Source: Peptococcaceae bacterium
GTDB lineage: Bacteria; Bacillota; Peptococcia; Peptococcales; Peptococcaceae
Assembly (NCBI GenBank): GCA_019420345.1
Contig: JAHZHI010000012.1
Location: 1 to 49,661, forward strand
DNA: 49,661 nt
Direction of reading: 5' to 3'
Shown here: in pieces, positions 24,657-33,478 of the stretch
Numbering within the stretch: the stretch's first letter is position 1
Layout of the letters: each line of letters opens with the position of its first letter
Notes under the pieces: model-generated
Databases searched by the model: none
Told to the model about the DNA's origin: nothing
Seen by the model: the letters and a program-made list of their open reading frames with translations, nothing else
Made by a program: the position numbers and the translations under genes

Positions 24657-25325
24657 TCACTCAGCACTCCCATTTATTGCTTTTTCTAAATCCTCTATTG
24701 CTTTTTTTCTATCTTTTTTCCCAAAAATGGCACTACCTGCAACAATTACATCAGCCCCACTTTGCACTACTTTTGAAATAGTTGTTGTATTTATGCCTCC
24801 ATCAACTTGAATGAGAAAATTCCGATTGGATACATTTCTTAAGTCAGATAATTTTTGAATTTTATCTGTAATGTCAATAAAACTTTGTCCGCCAAATCCT
24901 GGATTTACACTCATTAAAAGTATCATATCTATATGATCAAGATATGCTTCAATACCATCTAAAGAAGTCGCTGGATTAAGAGCAAGACCAACCTTACATT
25001 TCTCTAACTTTATAGCTTCAATAGTATCTGCCACATTTTTTGCTGCTTCCAAGTGAAACGTAATCATGTCTGCTCCCGCCGCTGCAAATTCTTTAATATA
25101 TCGAATAGGTTCTTGAATCATTAAATGAGTATCAAAAAACAGATCACTATGCGCTCGCATTGCTTTTATTACAGGAGGGCCAAAAGTAATATTTGGCACA
25201 AAAAAGCCATCCATTACATCAAGATGAATCCATTCCGTACCTGTTTTTCGAATATCTTCAAGTTCTTCTGCTATTTTAGAAAAATCTGCTGATAATAGTG
25301 ACGGTGAAAAGATGATATTATTCAT
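24657..25325 (-). CDS. rpe: Ribulose-phosphate 3-epimerase
   Basis: Interconverts ribulose-5-phosphate and xylulose-5-phosphate in the pentose phosphate pathway. The 222 residues form a TIM barrel with the expected motifs: SPSLLSADFSKI, WIHLDVMDGFFVPNITFGP (metal and catalytic Asp), FDTHLMIQEP, MSVNPGFGGQSFI, IQVDGGIN and the phosphate-binding ADVIVAGSAIFG. GAGG precedes the ATG. Located after rsgA, the common Firmicute order rsgA-rpe. Confidence 0.97.
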   Translation of the reverse strand: MNNIIFSPSLLSADFSKIAEELEDIRKTGTEWIHLDVMDGFFVPNITFGPPVIKAMRAHSDLFFDTHLMIQEPIRYIKEFAAAGADMITFHLEAAKNVADTIEAIKLEKCKVGLALNPATSLDGIEAYLDHIDMILLMSVNPGFGGQSFIDITDKIQKLSDLRNVSNRNFLIQVDGGINTTTISKVVQSGADVIVAGSAIFGKKDRKKAIEDLEKAINGSAE

Positions 25326-25326
25326 G

Positions 25327-26211
25327 TTATTTCCTCAATTTTTCTCTTTCTTCTAATTCATGATAAAGTTTCTTGTAATTTAGATAACGATCCTTTGAAA
25401 AAATATCTTCCAAAACTCTTTCTTTTACTTCGCAATCAGGCTCATTAATGTGAACACAGTTATTAAATCTGCAATAGATTCCCGATTCAACATATTCCGG
25501 ATACAACATCCTTAAGTCAAATTTACTTACTTCAGCTGGAAAATCTAAAGCACTAAAGCCAGGTGTATCTACAATAAAGCCACCAGAAAAAGCAAAGAAT
25601 TCTGCAGTTCGGGTTGTATTTTTTCCACGATTTAATTTTTGACTTATATCCTGAACAGTTTGAACTTTTTTTTCAAGCAAACGATTAATTAATGACGATT
25701 TTCCGACACCTGAATTTCCAGTAAGTACAGTTGTCTTTTCATGACAAAGCTGCTGAATACATTCTAAAGATGAATTTTTACTGATAAAAATTAAATCTAT
25801 TTTAGCTTCTTTATAATATGCCTCAATAATTTTTTCATCATCAGAACTTGCTAAATCCATCTTTGAAAAGCAAAGAATTGGTGATATGGCATAGTACCTT
25901 GCTAACGCAATGAGTTTATCCAAAAGTAAAAAATCATATGTTGGCTCTTTAACTGCCGCCACAATCATGATTTGATCAATATTGGCAATACCAGGACGCG
26001 GAATAAAATTTTCACGTTTTACAATAGACGTAATGTATCCGCGTCCATGCTCCTGATGACTATGATCGACATCAAATTGAACATAGTCTCCGGCAACAAT
26101 ACGGTCACGTTGCCAATGTTTTTGCTTTCCGCTTAATTTACATTCATATAGAATATTTTCAGCATCAACACAATAAAATCCACCATGCTTTTTTAATACT
26201 CTACCAATCAT
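25327..26211 (-). CDS. rsgA: Ribosome small subunit-dependent GTPase RsgA
   Basis: Circularly permuted GTPase that checks late 30S maturation and is stimulated by the small subunit. An N-terminal OB fold (about 1-75) is followed by a GTPase with permuted motif order: G4 CFSKMDL, then G1 GNSGVGKSSLIN (about 170), G2 region RGKNTTRTAEFF, G3 DTPGFSALDF. The C-terminal zinc domain shows CRFNNCVHINEPDCEVK, with Cys-Cys-His-Cys spacing of the family. The 294 residues are typical. AGGTGAAAG precedes the ATG; 8 bp after prkC. Confidence 0.96.
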   Translation of the reverse strand: MIGRVLKKHGGFYCVDAENILYECKLSGKQKHWQRDRIVAGDYVQFDVDHSHQEHGRGYITSIVKRENFIPRPGIANIDQIMIVAAVKEPTYDFLLLDKLIALARYYAISPILCFSKMDLASSDDEKIIEAYYKEAKIDLIFISKNSSLECIQQLCHEKTTVLTGNSGVGKSSLINRLLEKKVQTVQDISQKLNRGKNTTRTAEFFAFSGGFIVDTPGFSALDFPAEVSKFDLRMLYPEYVESGIYCRFNNCVHINEPDCEVKERVLEDIFSKDRYLNYKKLYHELEEREKLRK

Positions 26212-26219
26212 TCTTTCAC

Positions 26220-28202
26220 CTAATCTGCTTTGATTGTTTTGATGACATCACGGTCAATCATGACAGTAAATGTTGCTGAACCGTGATAATCAAATCGTCT
26301 TAAAATTTGATCTCCAGATTCAACAGATTCCATAAATACGACAGTACCTTCATTTTCATCATCTGTTAACAAAATCTGCATGACACCACTGCGATCGGCC
26401 GTAACAGAAATTTCTGCTGTTTTTGTTTCACTGCTCTGAGAACTTTTCCCTGAGCTAACTACTAAATCAACCGCAGTATACTCATCGACATGATCATTAG
26501 GATTATATCCTTGACTGATTACCGTTCCTTCATCTTCATCTGAATCTTGATATGAAATATTCCCTACATTCAACTTTGCATCAGAAAGCATGGAACTTGC
26601 CGTGTCCAAAGATTTTCCGCGTACATCTGGAACAACTGCATAAGGCTTTTCACCAAGACTAATTTCCAAGTTAACTGCCGTGTTACGCTCAACTTCACTG
26701 TCAGGCTCTATTCCTTGAGAAATAACCTGCCCTGCCTTTACTGAGGAACTATAGGATTCCGTCACTGAGCCAACAGAAAGGTCCGCATCTTTTAATGTTT
26801 TAGTTGCAGCGTCTAACGTCTGACCACGAACATCCGGAACGGTGCTTTGTTGCGGCCCTTTACTGACTACAACCGAAACAACATCACCTTTTGAAATATT
26901 TGAACCCTCTGCTGGAGATTGTGAACAGATTTCACCTTCGCTATAAGTATCACTATATTCACTACCAACTTCTGTAATCGTCAATTCATAACGCGAAGCT
27001 TCGTTTTCGGCTGCTTCTACCGTCATTCCACGAAAATCCGGAACTGTAAGTTCACTCGGCGGTGCGATTTTTTGAGCCACAAAAAGCGTTGCTGCCAAAA
27101 CCAGCACGACAATAACAGCCAAAACCCAAAAATTGGTTCGCTTTTTTCTTTTCTTCTGATTTGATTTTTTATTACCTGTAGCTTTTATTGGAACAATTTT
27201 TTTCTTAGGATGATTGGAATTCTTGATCTGTTTGTCCTGATCCAAATTTTTCTTCGCTGAATTTTTTTCCTCTGGATGTCCTGTATTGTCTGCATTCTTT
27301 TCTTGCATAGCTTTTGCTGTGGCCATACCAGTTGCTACGGCTGCTGTTTTAATTGTTTTACCGCTATTAATCTGATTCTTAGGTTGATTATCAGCAGTTA
27401 TGCTAGACAATGCACGAGAAACCGCTTGCATGCTTGCAAAGCGATTTTCTGGTTTTTTCTCTAAACATTTTGAAACAATAAAACTTAAGCTTTCTGGCAC
27501 ATCATGAATAATCGAGTGAACAGATTTTGGCGGTTCTTGAATATGCTTTAATGCAACACTTACTGGATTATCCGCGGTAAATGGCAGTTCGCCTACAAGC
27601 ATTTCATACAGCACAATACCAAAGGAGTAGATATCTGTTTGGTAGGATAATTTTTCTCCTCTTGCTTGTTCTGGAGAAAAATAATGTGCTGATCCCAAAA
27701 CGCCTTTATTATGCGTAATGGTAGTATTATTCATCATCTGTGAAATGCCAAAATCAGTTATTTTAACATTATCAAATTTATCAATTAAAATGTTTTGGCT
27801 TTTAACATCTTTATGTATAATCTGGTTTGCATGTGCATATGAAAGACCATTCGCAATTTGGATAGCATACTTTACTGCTCTCTGCCAAGGAATAGCGCCA
27901 TCCCTGTTTATCTTATCTTTTAAAGTTTCTCCTTCAACATATTCCATAACAAGACACATTGTTTCTTCATCTGTCAATATGTCATATATGCCCACAATAT
28001 TATTATGAGAAAGCTTGGCAATAGCAACGGCTTCCTTTTGAAAATGACGTCGAAAGGTACTATCTTCTGTATATTCATCACGAAGCACTTTGATCGCAAC
28101 ATTCCGATCCAATGATAGGTCTTTAGCAAGATAAACAATAGCCATACCACCGCTGCCAATCTTTTTAATGACTTGGTAACGTCCGGCTAGAAGTTCATTC
28201 AT
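26220..28202 (-). CDS. prkC: Membrane Ser/Thr protein kinase with PASTA domains (PrkC/PknB type)
   Basis: Sensor kinase with a cytosolic kinase domain (about 1-270): glycine loop IGSGGMAIVYLAKD, VAIKVLRDEY with the catalytic Lys, IIHKDVKSQNIL, DFGIS and the activation loop GSAHYFSPEQARGE. The catalytic loop reads HKD where most relatives have HRD. A Lys/Asn-rich juxtamembrane stretch precedes one transmembrane helix (VLAVIVVLVLAATLFVAQ, near 360). Three extracellular PASTA repeats follow (VPDFRGMT, VPDVRGQT, VPDVRGKS), which in relatives bind muropeptides, and then a C-terminal beta-rich tail. Its ATG overlaps the prpC stop by 4 bp, so kinase and phosphatase are coupled. The 660 residues are normal for the family. 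Confidence 0.95.
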   Translation of the reverse strand: MNELLAGRYQVIKKIGSGGMAIVYLAKDLSLDRNVAIKVLRDEYTEDSTFRRHFQKEAVAIAKLSHNNIVGIYDILTDEETMCLVMEYVEGETLKDKINRDGAIPWQRAVKYAIQIANGLSYAHANQIIHKDVKSQNILIDKFDNVKITDFGISQMMNNTTITHNKGVLGSAHYFSPEQARGEKLSYQTDIYSFGIVLYEMLVGELPFTADNPVSVALKHIQEPPKSVHSIIHDVPESLSFIVSKCLEKKPENRFASMQAVSRALSSITADNQPKNQINSGKTIKTAAVATGMATAKAMQEKNADNTGHPEEKNSAKKNLDQDKQIKNSNHPKKKIVPIKATGNKKSNQKKRKKRTNFWVLAVIVVLVLAATLFVAQKIAPPSELTVPDFRGMTVEAAENEASRYELTITEVGSEYSDTYSEGEICSQSPAEGSNISKGDVVSVVVSKGPQQSTVPDVRGQTLDAATKTLKDADLSVGSVTESYSSSVKAGQVISQGIEPDSEVERNTAVNLEISLGEKPYAVVPDVRGKSLDTASSMLSDAKLNVGNISYQDSDEDEGTVISQGYNPNDHVDEYTAVDLVVSSGKSSQSSETKTAEISVTADRSGVMQILLTDDENEGTVVFMESVESGDQILRRFDYHGSATFTVMIDRDVIKTIKAD

Positions 28203-28942
28203 GATCTTGCCCTCCCTTCAGAAAACAGTCCAATAATAATACTAAGATTGTCTTTGCCGCCCTTTTCTAAAGCCATCTTCATGACAACATTGGCAAACTG
28301 AACAATGCTTGCTGCTTCTTTTAATACATGCAAAAGATCCAATGGACTTAAATAACGATAAATGCCATCAGTTAAGAGAATAATATAATCTCCTGTTCGC
28401 AAACGAAAATGACCAATTTGTGGCTCAACTGAGGAATCCGGACCAATGGCACGAGTTAAATAATTATTTGCACGAGAAATAGTTGTCCCCTGCATTTCGA
28501 TAAAAGTTTTAAAGTCTTTGCGTGCAAGTTCCGAAAGATAAGTGTGATCATAAGTAATTTGTTCAATATCTTTTTTATTTCTTGAAACATAAATTCTAGT
28601 ATCTCCAACATGAGAAAAATATAATATGCCATGATCTATCAATGCGCAAGTTAAAGTCGTACCGCATATTTTTCCCTCAGGTAGTTCATTTTGTATTTGA
28701 TGCACAGCTTCATTTGCTGCTTCAAAACCATCACGCAGTAACTCTTCTTTATTCGAATATTTATTGCGATTATCTAGTAAGAAATTTTTCAGAATTTCGA
28801 CTGCTTTGTTGCTGGCCTCTTCCCCGCGCGCATGTCCACCGATACCATCAGCGATAATCATAATCTTATTTTTCTCATCGAAAAAAAGCGCGTCTTCATT
28901 GGTTTCACGCACTAAACCAATATGCGTCTTTCCATAAATCAC
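28199..28942 (-). CDS. prpC: PP2C-family Ser/Thr phosphatase (PrpC/Stp)
   Basis: Metal-dependent phosphatase opposing PrkC. The 247 residues show the PP2C motifs GLVRETNEDALFF, MIIADGIGGHARGEEAS (metal-binding Asp-Gly), LYFSHVGDTRIYVSR, DHTYLSELARKD, ILLTDGIYRY and GGKDNLSIIIGLF. The start is GTG at 28940-28942 with GGGAG/GAGG upstream. It is 17 bp after rlmN and overlaps prkC by 4 bp. Confidence 0.95.
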   Translation of the reverse strand: MIYGKTHIGLVRETNEDALFFDEKNKIMIIADGIGGHARGEEASNKAVEILKNFLLDNRNKYSNKEELLRDGFEAANEAVHQIQNELPEGKICGTTLTCALIDHGILYFSHVGDTRIYVSRNKKDIEQITYDHTYLSELARKDFKTFIEMQGTTISRANNYLTRAIGPDSSVEPQIGHFRLRTGDYIILLTDGIYRYLSPLDLLHVLKEAASIVQFANVVMKMALEKGGKDNLSIIIGLFSEGRARS

Positions 28943-28959
28943 AAGGCCTCACTCCCTAA

Positions 28960-30021
28960 TCATTTGGATTGATAATAACTGGTCTTTAATTGTCCACACG
29001 CTCCATTTATATCAGCCCCTTTTTCTTGTCGAACGCTTGCGCCAATTCCGTTAGCACGCAACGCTTCAATAAATATATTAATGTGTTTTTTATCGGGGCG
29101 ACGTAAAGAATGATTATGTGCAACAGCATTTACAGGAATAACATTGATATGACAATCCAAACCATGAAGTAATTTTTTTAGTTCTTCCACATTACACTTT
29201 TGATCATTAACATTCTCGATCAAAGCATATTCAAAACTGATGCGTTTTCCAGTTACATCTTGATAATATTTGCATGCTTCCATTAAAGCTTCTAATGGGT
29301 ATGCTCTATTCACAGGCATCAATTCATCACGATCTTTATTATTAGATGCATGTAATGAAATAGCGAGTCCAATGTCTGTATTCAAATCTGCAAATTCAAT
29401 AAGTTTTGGTACAACCCCGCAAGTAGAAATTGTTATTCTTCTAGGCGAGAGATTCATTCCGTTTGGATGACAAAGAATATCAATCGATTTCATAACTTGA
29501 TTAAAATTATTAAAGGGTTCCCCCATTCCCATAAACACGATGTTGCGAATTTCCTGCCCTTTTTCATTCACCTTAAGAATTCTATTTGCAGTATATACTT
29601 CACTGAGAATTTCTGCAACCGACAGATTTCTCTCAAAACCTTGATGACCAGTTGCACAAAAAGCACACCCCATTGCACAGCCTACTTGACTAGATACACA
29701 TAATGTGTTGCGTTGCTTACTATAATCGCCACGATACCGCATCAATACACATTCAATAAGAGCGCCATCCTCAAGCGCCATCAAGTATTTTTCCGTCCCA
29801 TCTTTTGAAACAAATCTTTGCTTTAACTCAGGATTTAGAATCACATACCCATCTTGTTCCAATGCTGAAAGTAATTTTTTACCAACATTATGAGCCTGAG
29901 AAAATTCTTCAATTTGTTGATTGTGAAGCCAAGAAAAAAGCTGCTTATTACGAAAAGCCGGTTCCCCAATCGATTGTAAATAACTTTTCAATTCTTCAAA
30001 ATTTAACGCGCGAATATCCAA
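28960..30021 (-). CDS. rlmN: Dual-specificity 23S rRNA/tRNA adenine C2-methyltransferase RlmN
   Basis: Radical SAM enzyme that methylates C2 of A2503 in 23S rRNA and A37 of some tRNAs. Visible: the [4Fe-4S] motif CAMGCAFC, the preceding LCVSSQVGC, GMGEPFNN, SLHASNNKDRDELMP, and the C-terminal methyl-carrying cysteine in DINGACGQL. The frame opens at 30066 with an ATG that overlaps rsmB by 38 bp and has no ribosome binding site. I prefer the TTG at 30019-30021 (353 residues), which follows AGAAAGGA and begins just before DIRALNFEELK, the usual family start region. The upstream ATG remains possible. Confidence 0.93.
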   Translation of the reverse strand: MDIRALNFEELKSYLQSIGEPAFRNKQLFSWLHNQQIEEFSQAHNVGKKLLSALEQDGYVILNPELKQRFVSKDGTEKYLMALEDGALIECVLMRYRGDYSKQRNTLCVSSQVGCAMGCAFCATGHQGFERNLSVAEILSEVYTANRILKVNEKGQEIRNIVFMGMGEPFNNFNQVMKSIDILCHPNGMNLSPRRITISTCGVVPKLIEFADLNTDIGLAISLHASNNKDRDELMPVNRAYPLEALMEACKYYQDVTGKRISFEYALIENVNDQKCNVEELKKLLHGLDCHINVIPVNAVAHNHSLRRPDKKHINIFIEALRANGIGASVRQEKGADINGACGQLKTSYYQSK

Positions 30022-30028
30022 AGCAATA

Positions 30029-31351
30029 TTAATCCTTTCTAATGATTTTTGCGATAAAAAATCCATCGGAGTAATCTACGAACGGATAAATTGTTTCCAT
30101 TCCAGATGTACATAATTTATTTAAGCAATTAAACGTTTCAAGTTCAAAATTTGGATGCGTTTCTAAAAAATGTTCAATCTGCAATTCATTTTCTTTTTTA
30201 TTCAATGTACAGGTGCTGTAAACCATTGTTCCACCGGACTTTAAGTATTTTGCCGCTGATTCAAGAAGTTTTTTCTGCGTAGCTTCAATCTCCACTAAAG
30301 CACTTTTGCGTACTTTCCAGCGCAAGTCAGCACGGCGATTTAATACACCAAGACCGCTACATGGAGCATCCAAAAGAATGTAATCAAAATGTTCAACAAA
30401 ATGTTCTTCCAAATTCGCTGCATCTGCAGCAAAGCATTCAATATTGCTCGTCCCCAATCTTTTAATATTTTTTTCAATTAATTCGACACGATGAGGATGT
30501 AAATCACAAGCAATAATCTTTCCGCTGTTTTTCATTATAGCAGATAGCTGTGTTGTTTTTCCACCTGGGGCTGCACACATATCCAAAACGCAACTGCCTT
30601 CTCGTGGCTGAAGAATTACTGCCGGTAACATCGAGCTCAAATCTTGAACAATAATCTTCCCGTCGACAAACAAAGCAGAGTTCTTAATAGGTTGTAAAGA
30701 AGAGACACACAATGCTTCTTGCAGAACCTGGTGTTGTTTAAACTCAACCTTCATTTCTTTTAAAACTGCAACTACCTCATTAACTGAAGCTTTTAATGTA
30801 TTAACCCTAATCCATGTTGGTGCTGGTTCGTTAAAATATGCGCAAAGCTTTTCGGTATCTGAAAAGCCATACTCTTTCACCCAAATATCAATCATCCATT
30901 GAGGAAAACTATACCACTTTGAAAGATATTGGTTTTTTTGCTTTCGTTTATTTGGCCAGACAATCACTCTATCATTTCTTAATATGTTCCGTAATATGCC
31001 ATTAATAAATTTATCTGAGTGCAGCTTTAATTTTTTTGCAAGTTCAACGGTTTCATTTACCGCTGCATGATTTGGAATTTTATCCATAAAAGTTAATTGA
31101 TACACAGCCATTCGCAATAAAATGATCGTTTTTTTATCAATACGTTTCAAATCTGCGTAGGTATCAATAATTTGGTCTAAATGAAGTTGCATTTTTGTGC
31201 ATCCATATACCAAATCTGTTGCCAATCTTTTGTCCTTTATATTTAGTTTTGAACGCAAAAGAGCCTTGTCCAACGCAAGGTTGGCATAGGCTCCATTCAT
31301 CTGAATATCAAGTAAAACATGATAGGCAAGCTGTCGAGCACTTTGGTCCAT
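30029..31351 (-). CDS. rsmB: 16S rRNA m5C967 methyltransferase RsmB
   Basis: SAM-dependent rRNA cytosine-5 methyltransferase. An N-terminal NusB-like RNA-binding domain (MDQSARQLAYHVLLDIQ to about 140) is followed by the methyltransferase: VLDMCAAPGGKTTQL (SAM binding), LLDAPCSGLGVLNRR (motif IV Cys) and YSTCTLNKKENE (catalytic Cys). The end DGFFIAKIIRK is typical. The ATG at 31349-31351 is chosen because GGTGGTG precedes it; the open frame extends 57 bp further and would overlap the yugP tail. 440 residues, normal length. Confidence 0.95.
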   Translation of the reverse strand: MDQSARQLAYHVLLDIQMNGAYANLALDKALLRSKLNIKDKRLATDLVYGCTKMQLHLDQIIDTYADLKRIDKKTIILLRMAVYQLTFMDKIPNHAAVNETVELAKKLKLHSDKFINGILRNILRNDRVIVWPNKRKQKNQYLSKWYSFPQWMIDIWVKEYGFSDTEKLCAYFNEPAPTWIRVNTLKASVNEVVAVLKEMKVEFKQHQVLQEALCVSSLQPIKNSALFVDGKIIVQDLSSMLPAVILQPREGSCVLDMCAAPGGKTTQLSAIMKNSGKIIACDLHPHRVELIEKNIKRLGTSNIECFAADAANLEEHFVEHFDYILLDAPCSGLGVLNRRADLRWKVRKSALVEIEATQKKLLESAAKYLKSGGTMVYSTCTLNKKENELQIEHFLETHPNFELETFNCLNKLCTSGMETIYPFVDYSDGFFIAKIIRKD

Positions 31352-31376
31352 AATATACACCACCATTTCTAATCGT

Positions 31377-32057
31377 TCAATCGTCACTTCTATTAAAGAC
31401 CAGGACAAGTTGCAATAATTGCAACAAGGAAGAAACGAGCGCAGCCACGTAAGTTAATGCTGCTGCCCCAAGGACTTTTTTTGCACCATCCAGCTCACTG
31501 TCGTTCAATATCTGATCTGCACCAAGTGTTGCAATAGCACGATTGCTTGCATTAAATTCAACAGGTAGTGTAACAAGTTGAAAAAAGACAATCGCGCAAA
31601 ACAATAGAATCCCCAGCTGAATCAAAGACATGCTATTGATAATAATTCCCAGTAAAACCAATGGAATAGCAAAATTACTGCTAAAATTTGTCACGGGAAT
31701 AACTGCATTTCGAATCGTCAGAGGAAAGTAATTTGTTGCATGCTGCACTGCATGACCAACTTCATGAGCTGCAATCCCCAACGATGCAATGCTACTACCA
31801 TTATAGACCTCACTTGACAATCTTACCTGTTTAGCACGTGGATCGTAATGATCGCTTAAATGTCCACCAATCTGTGTAACAGTCACATCGTAAAGGCCAT
31901 TATCATTCAACATTTTTCTTGCAAATTGCGCTCCAGTATAGCCGCTCTGAGAATATACTCGTGCAAAACGTTTATATGTTGAACTAACCTTTCCTTGCGC
32001 ATAAATCGTAAGAAGAATGCCTGGAATTAATACAATCATAGAAATATCAAAAATCAT
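31377..32057 (-). CDS. yugP: Membrane zinc metallopeptidase (YugP type)
   Basis: The 226-residue membrane protein of the Zn_peptidase_2 family has the zinc motif HEVGH in SLGIAAHEVGHAVQHA (about 95-105). Hydrophobic segments lie at the N-terminus (about 3-20), near 125-170 and at the C-terminus (about 198-220). FNASNRAIATL near 165-180 is a family motif after the zinc site. Location between fmt and rsmB is common in Firmicutes. Its physiological substrate is not known, so only the class is assigned. Confidence 0.85.
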   Translation of the reverse strand: MIFDISMIVLIPGILLTIYAQGKVSSTYKRFARVYSQSGYTGAQFARKMLNDNGLYDVTVTQIGGHLSDHYDPRAKQVRLSSEVYNGSSIASLGIAAHEVGHAVQHATNYFPLTIRNAVIPVTNFSSNFAIPLVLLGIIINSMSLIQLGILLFCAIVFFQLVTLPVEFNASNRAIATLGADQILNDSELDGAKKVLGAAALTYVAALVSSLLQLLQLVLVFNRSDD

Positions 32058-32063
32058 TTTTCA

Positions 32064-33002
32064 TCAACTCTCATTAGAAAATATATCCCCAACTTTTAGA
32101 GCATGTCCATTTAAAAAGGATTGAATAGGCATTCCCTTTTTACCAGCAGGTTGGACTTCGCTTACAAGAAGAACACCTTTACCTGTAGCTATGCCAATTG
32201 ATTTTTTTTCTATTGAAACAATAGTGCCCGGAATCGCGTTACCTTGTTCCATATTATCAAAAAAGGATACACGCTTAAAGGCTAATCTTTTATTGTTAAT
32301 AAACGTGTATATACTATCATCAGGCAACAATGAGCGATTTAAATTCACAATATCCTTTGCTGCCATCGAAAAATCAATACACCCATCTTTTTTGCCAAAC
32401 ATTGGCGCATAGGTTGCATCTTGATGATTTTGAGGTATTGGAGTTAACGAATCTATTTCATCCAATGTTTTAACCAATGTAGAAGCTCCTAAAACAGCCA
32501 ATACATCAAAAAGGTCTTTTTTATTCCAATTCATCTCAATCTTAATGGTTGCTGTATTGAAAACAGGGCCTTCATCCAAGCCAGATTCCAATTTCATAAT
32601 GCTAACACCTGTCTCATTATCACCATTGCGTAACGCCCACTGTATTGGTGCTGCACCACGATATTTTGGCAAAATCGAAGCATGAACATTAACAAAACCA
32701 TATTTTGGAATAACTAAAAGATTATCCGGAATAATTTTCCCATAAGCTGCCACAATAACAACATCTGGTTTTGCTTTTAGAAAAAGTTCTTCGACTTCAG
32801 TTGTCTTCACACTCTCTGGCTGATAGAGTATTAAATCATGTGCTTTAGCAAATTCAGCAACCGGTGGTGCTTGAAGCTTTTTTCCCCGCCCCTTCGGACG
32901 ATCTGGTTGAGTAAAAACCATCTGTATATCATGCCCAACATCCATTAATTTTTCAAGAATTGTAACCGCAAAATCAGGTGTCCCCATATAAATGATTTTC
33001 AT
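32064..33002 (-). CDS. fmt: Methionyl-tRNA formyltransferase
   Basis: Formylates initiator Met-tRNA using 10-formyl-THF. The 312 residues show MKIIYMGTPDFAVTIL, the SLLP-like site in NVHASILPKYRGAAPIQWAL (catalytic His and Asn region), LDEGPVF and a C-terminal OB-like domain. The start at 33000-33002 shares one base with the def stop (TGATG), a clear translational coupling of deformylase and formyltransferase. Confidence 0.96.
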   Translation of the reverse strand: MKIIYMGTPDFAVTILEKLMDVGHDIQMVFTQPDRPKGRGKKLQAPPVAEFAKAHDLILYQPESVKTTEVEELFLKAKPDVVIVAAYGKIIPDNLLVIPKYGFVNVHASILPKYRGAAPIQWALRNGDNETGVSIMKLESGLDEGPVFNTATIKIEMNWNKKDLFDVLAVLGASTLVKTLDEIDSLTPIPQNHQDATYAPMFGKKDGCIDFSMAAKDIVNLNRSLLPDDSIYTFINNKRLAFKRVSFFDNMEQGNAIPGTIVSIEKKSIGIATGKGVLLVSEVQPAGKKGMPIQSFLNGHALKVGDIFSNES

Positions 33003-33460
33003 CAATTAGACATCCTTTCAATTTCAGTGGCTTTATCAGTAAAAATAATTCCATTCAAATGATCTATTTCGTGTTGAAAAGCACGTGCCAAATATCCCGA
33101 TGCATCAATCATCACTTCATCACCATCTTCGTTAAGCGCCTTTACTTTAATATGTTCGCTTCGCTTTACATTTCCTACAACATTCGGCACACTTAGACAA
33201 CCTTCTGGTCCATCTTGAATACCACTAGACGAAATGATTTCAGGATTCACCAATTTGAACAAGCCATCGCCAACATCAACAACAATCACACGCTTACTGA
33301 TTCCAACTTGAGGAGCTGCTAATCCAACCCCCTTTGCATAATACATGGTTTCAGCCATATTGTTTAGTAATTTTTTAATGTTTTCATTCACCTCTTTAAC
33401 AGGATGGGAAATACGCCGCAGTACGGGATCTCCTGCAATAACCACTTTATATCTAGCCAT
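33002..33460 (-). CDS. def: Peptide deformylase
   Basis: Fe2+/Zn2+ hydrolase removing the N-formyl group from new proteins. All three family motifs are present in order: GVGLAAPQVG, EGCLSVP and FQHEIDHLNG. The 152 residues fit a type 1-like bacterial deformylase. A GAAAGGAGA ribosome binding site precedes the ATG. Placed between priA and fmt, the usual arrangement. Confidence 0.97.
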   Translation of the reverse strand: MARYKVVIAGDPVLRRISHPVKEVNENIKKLLNNMAETMYYAKGVGLAAPQVGISKRVIVVDVGDGLFKLVNPEIISSSGIQDGPEGCLSVPNVVGNVKRSEHIKVKALNEDGDEVMIDASGYLARAFQHEIDHLNGIIFTDKATEIERMSN

Positions 33461-33478
33461 AAAGATTCTCCTTTCAGA

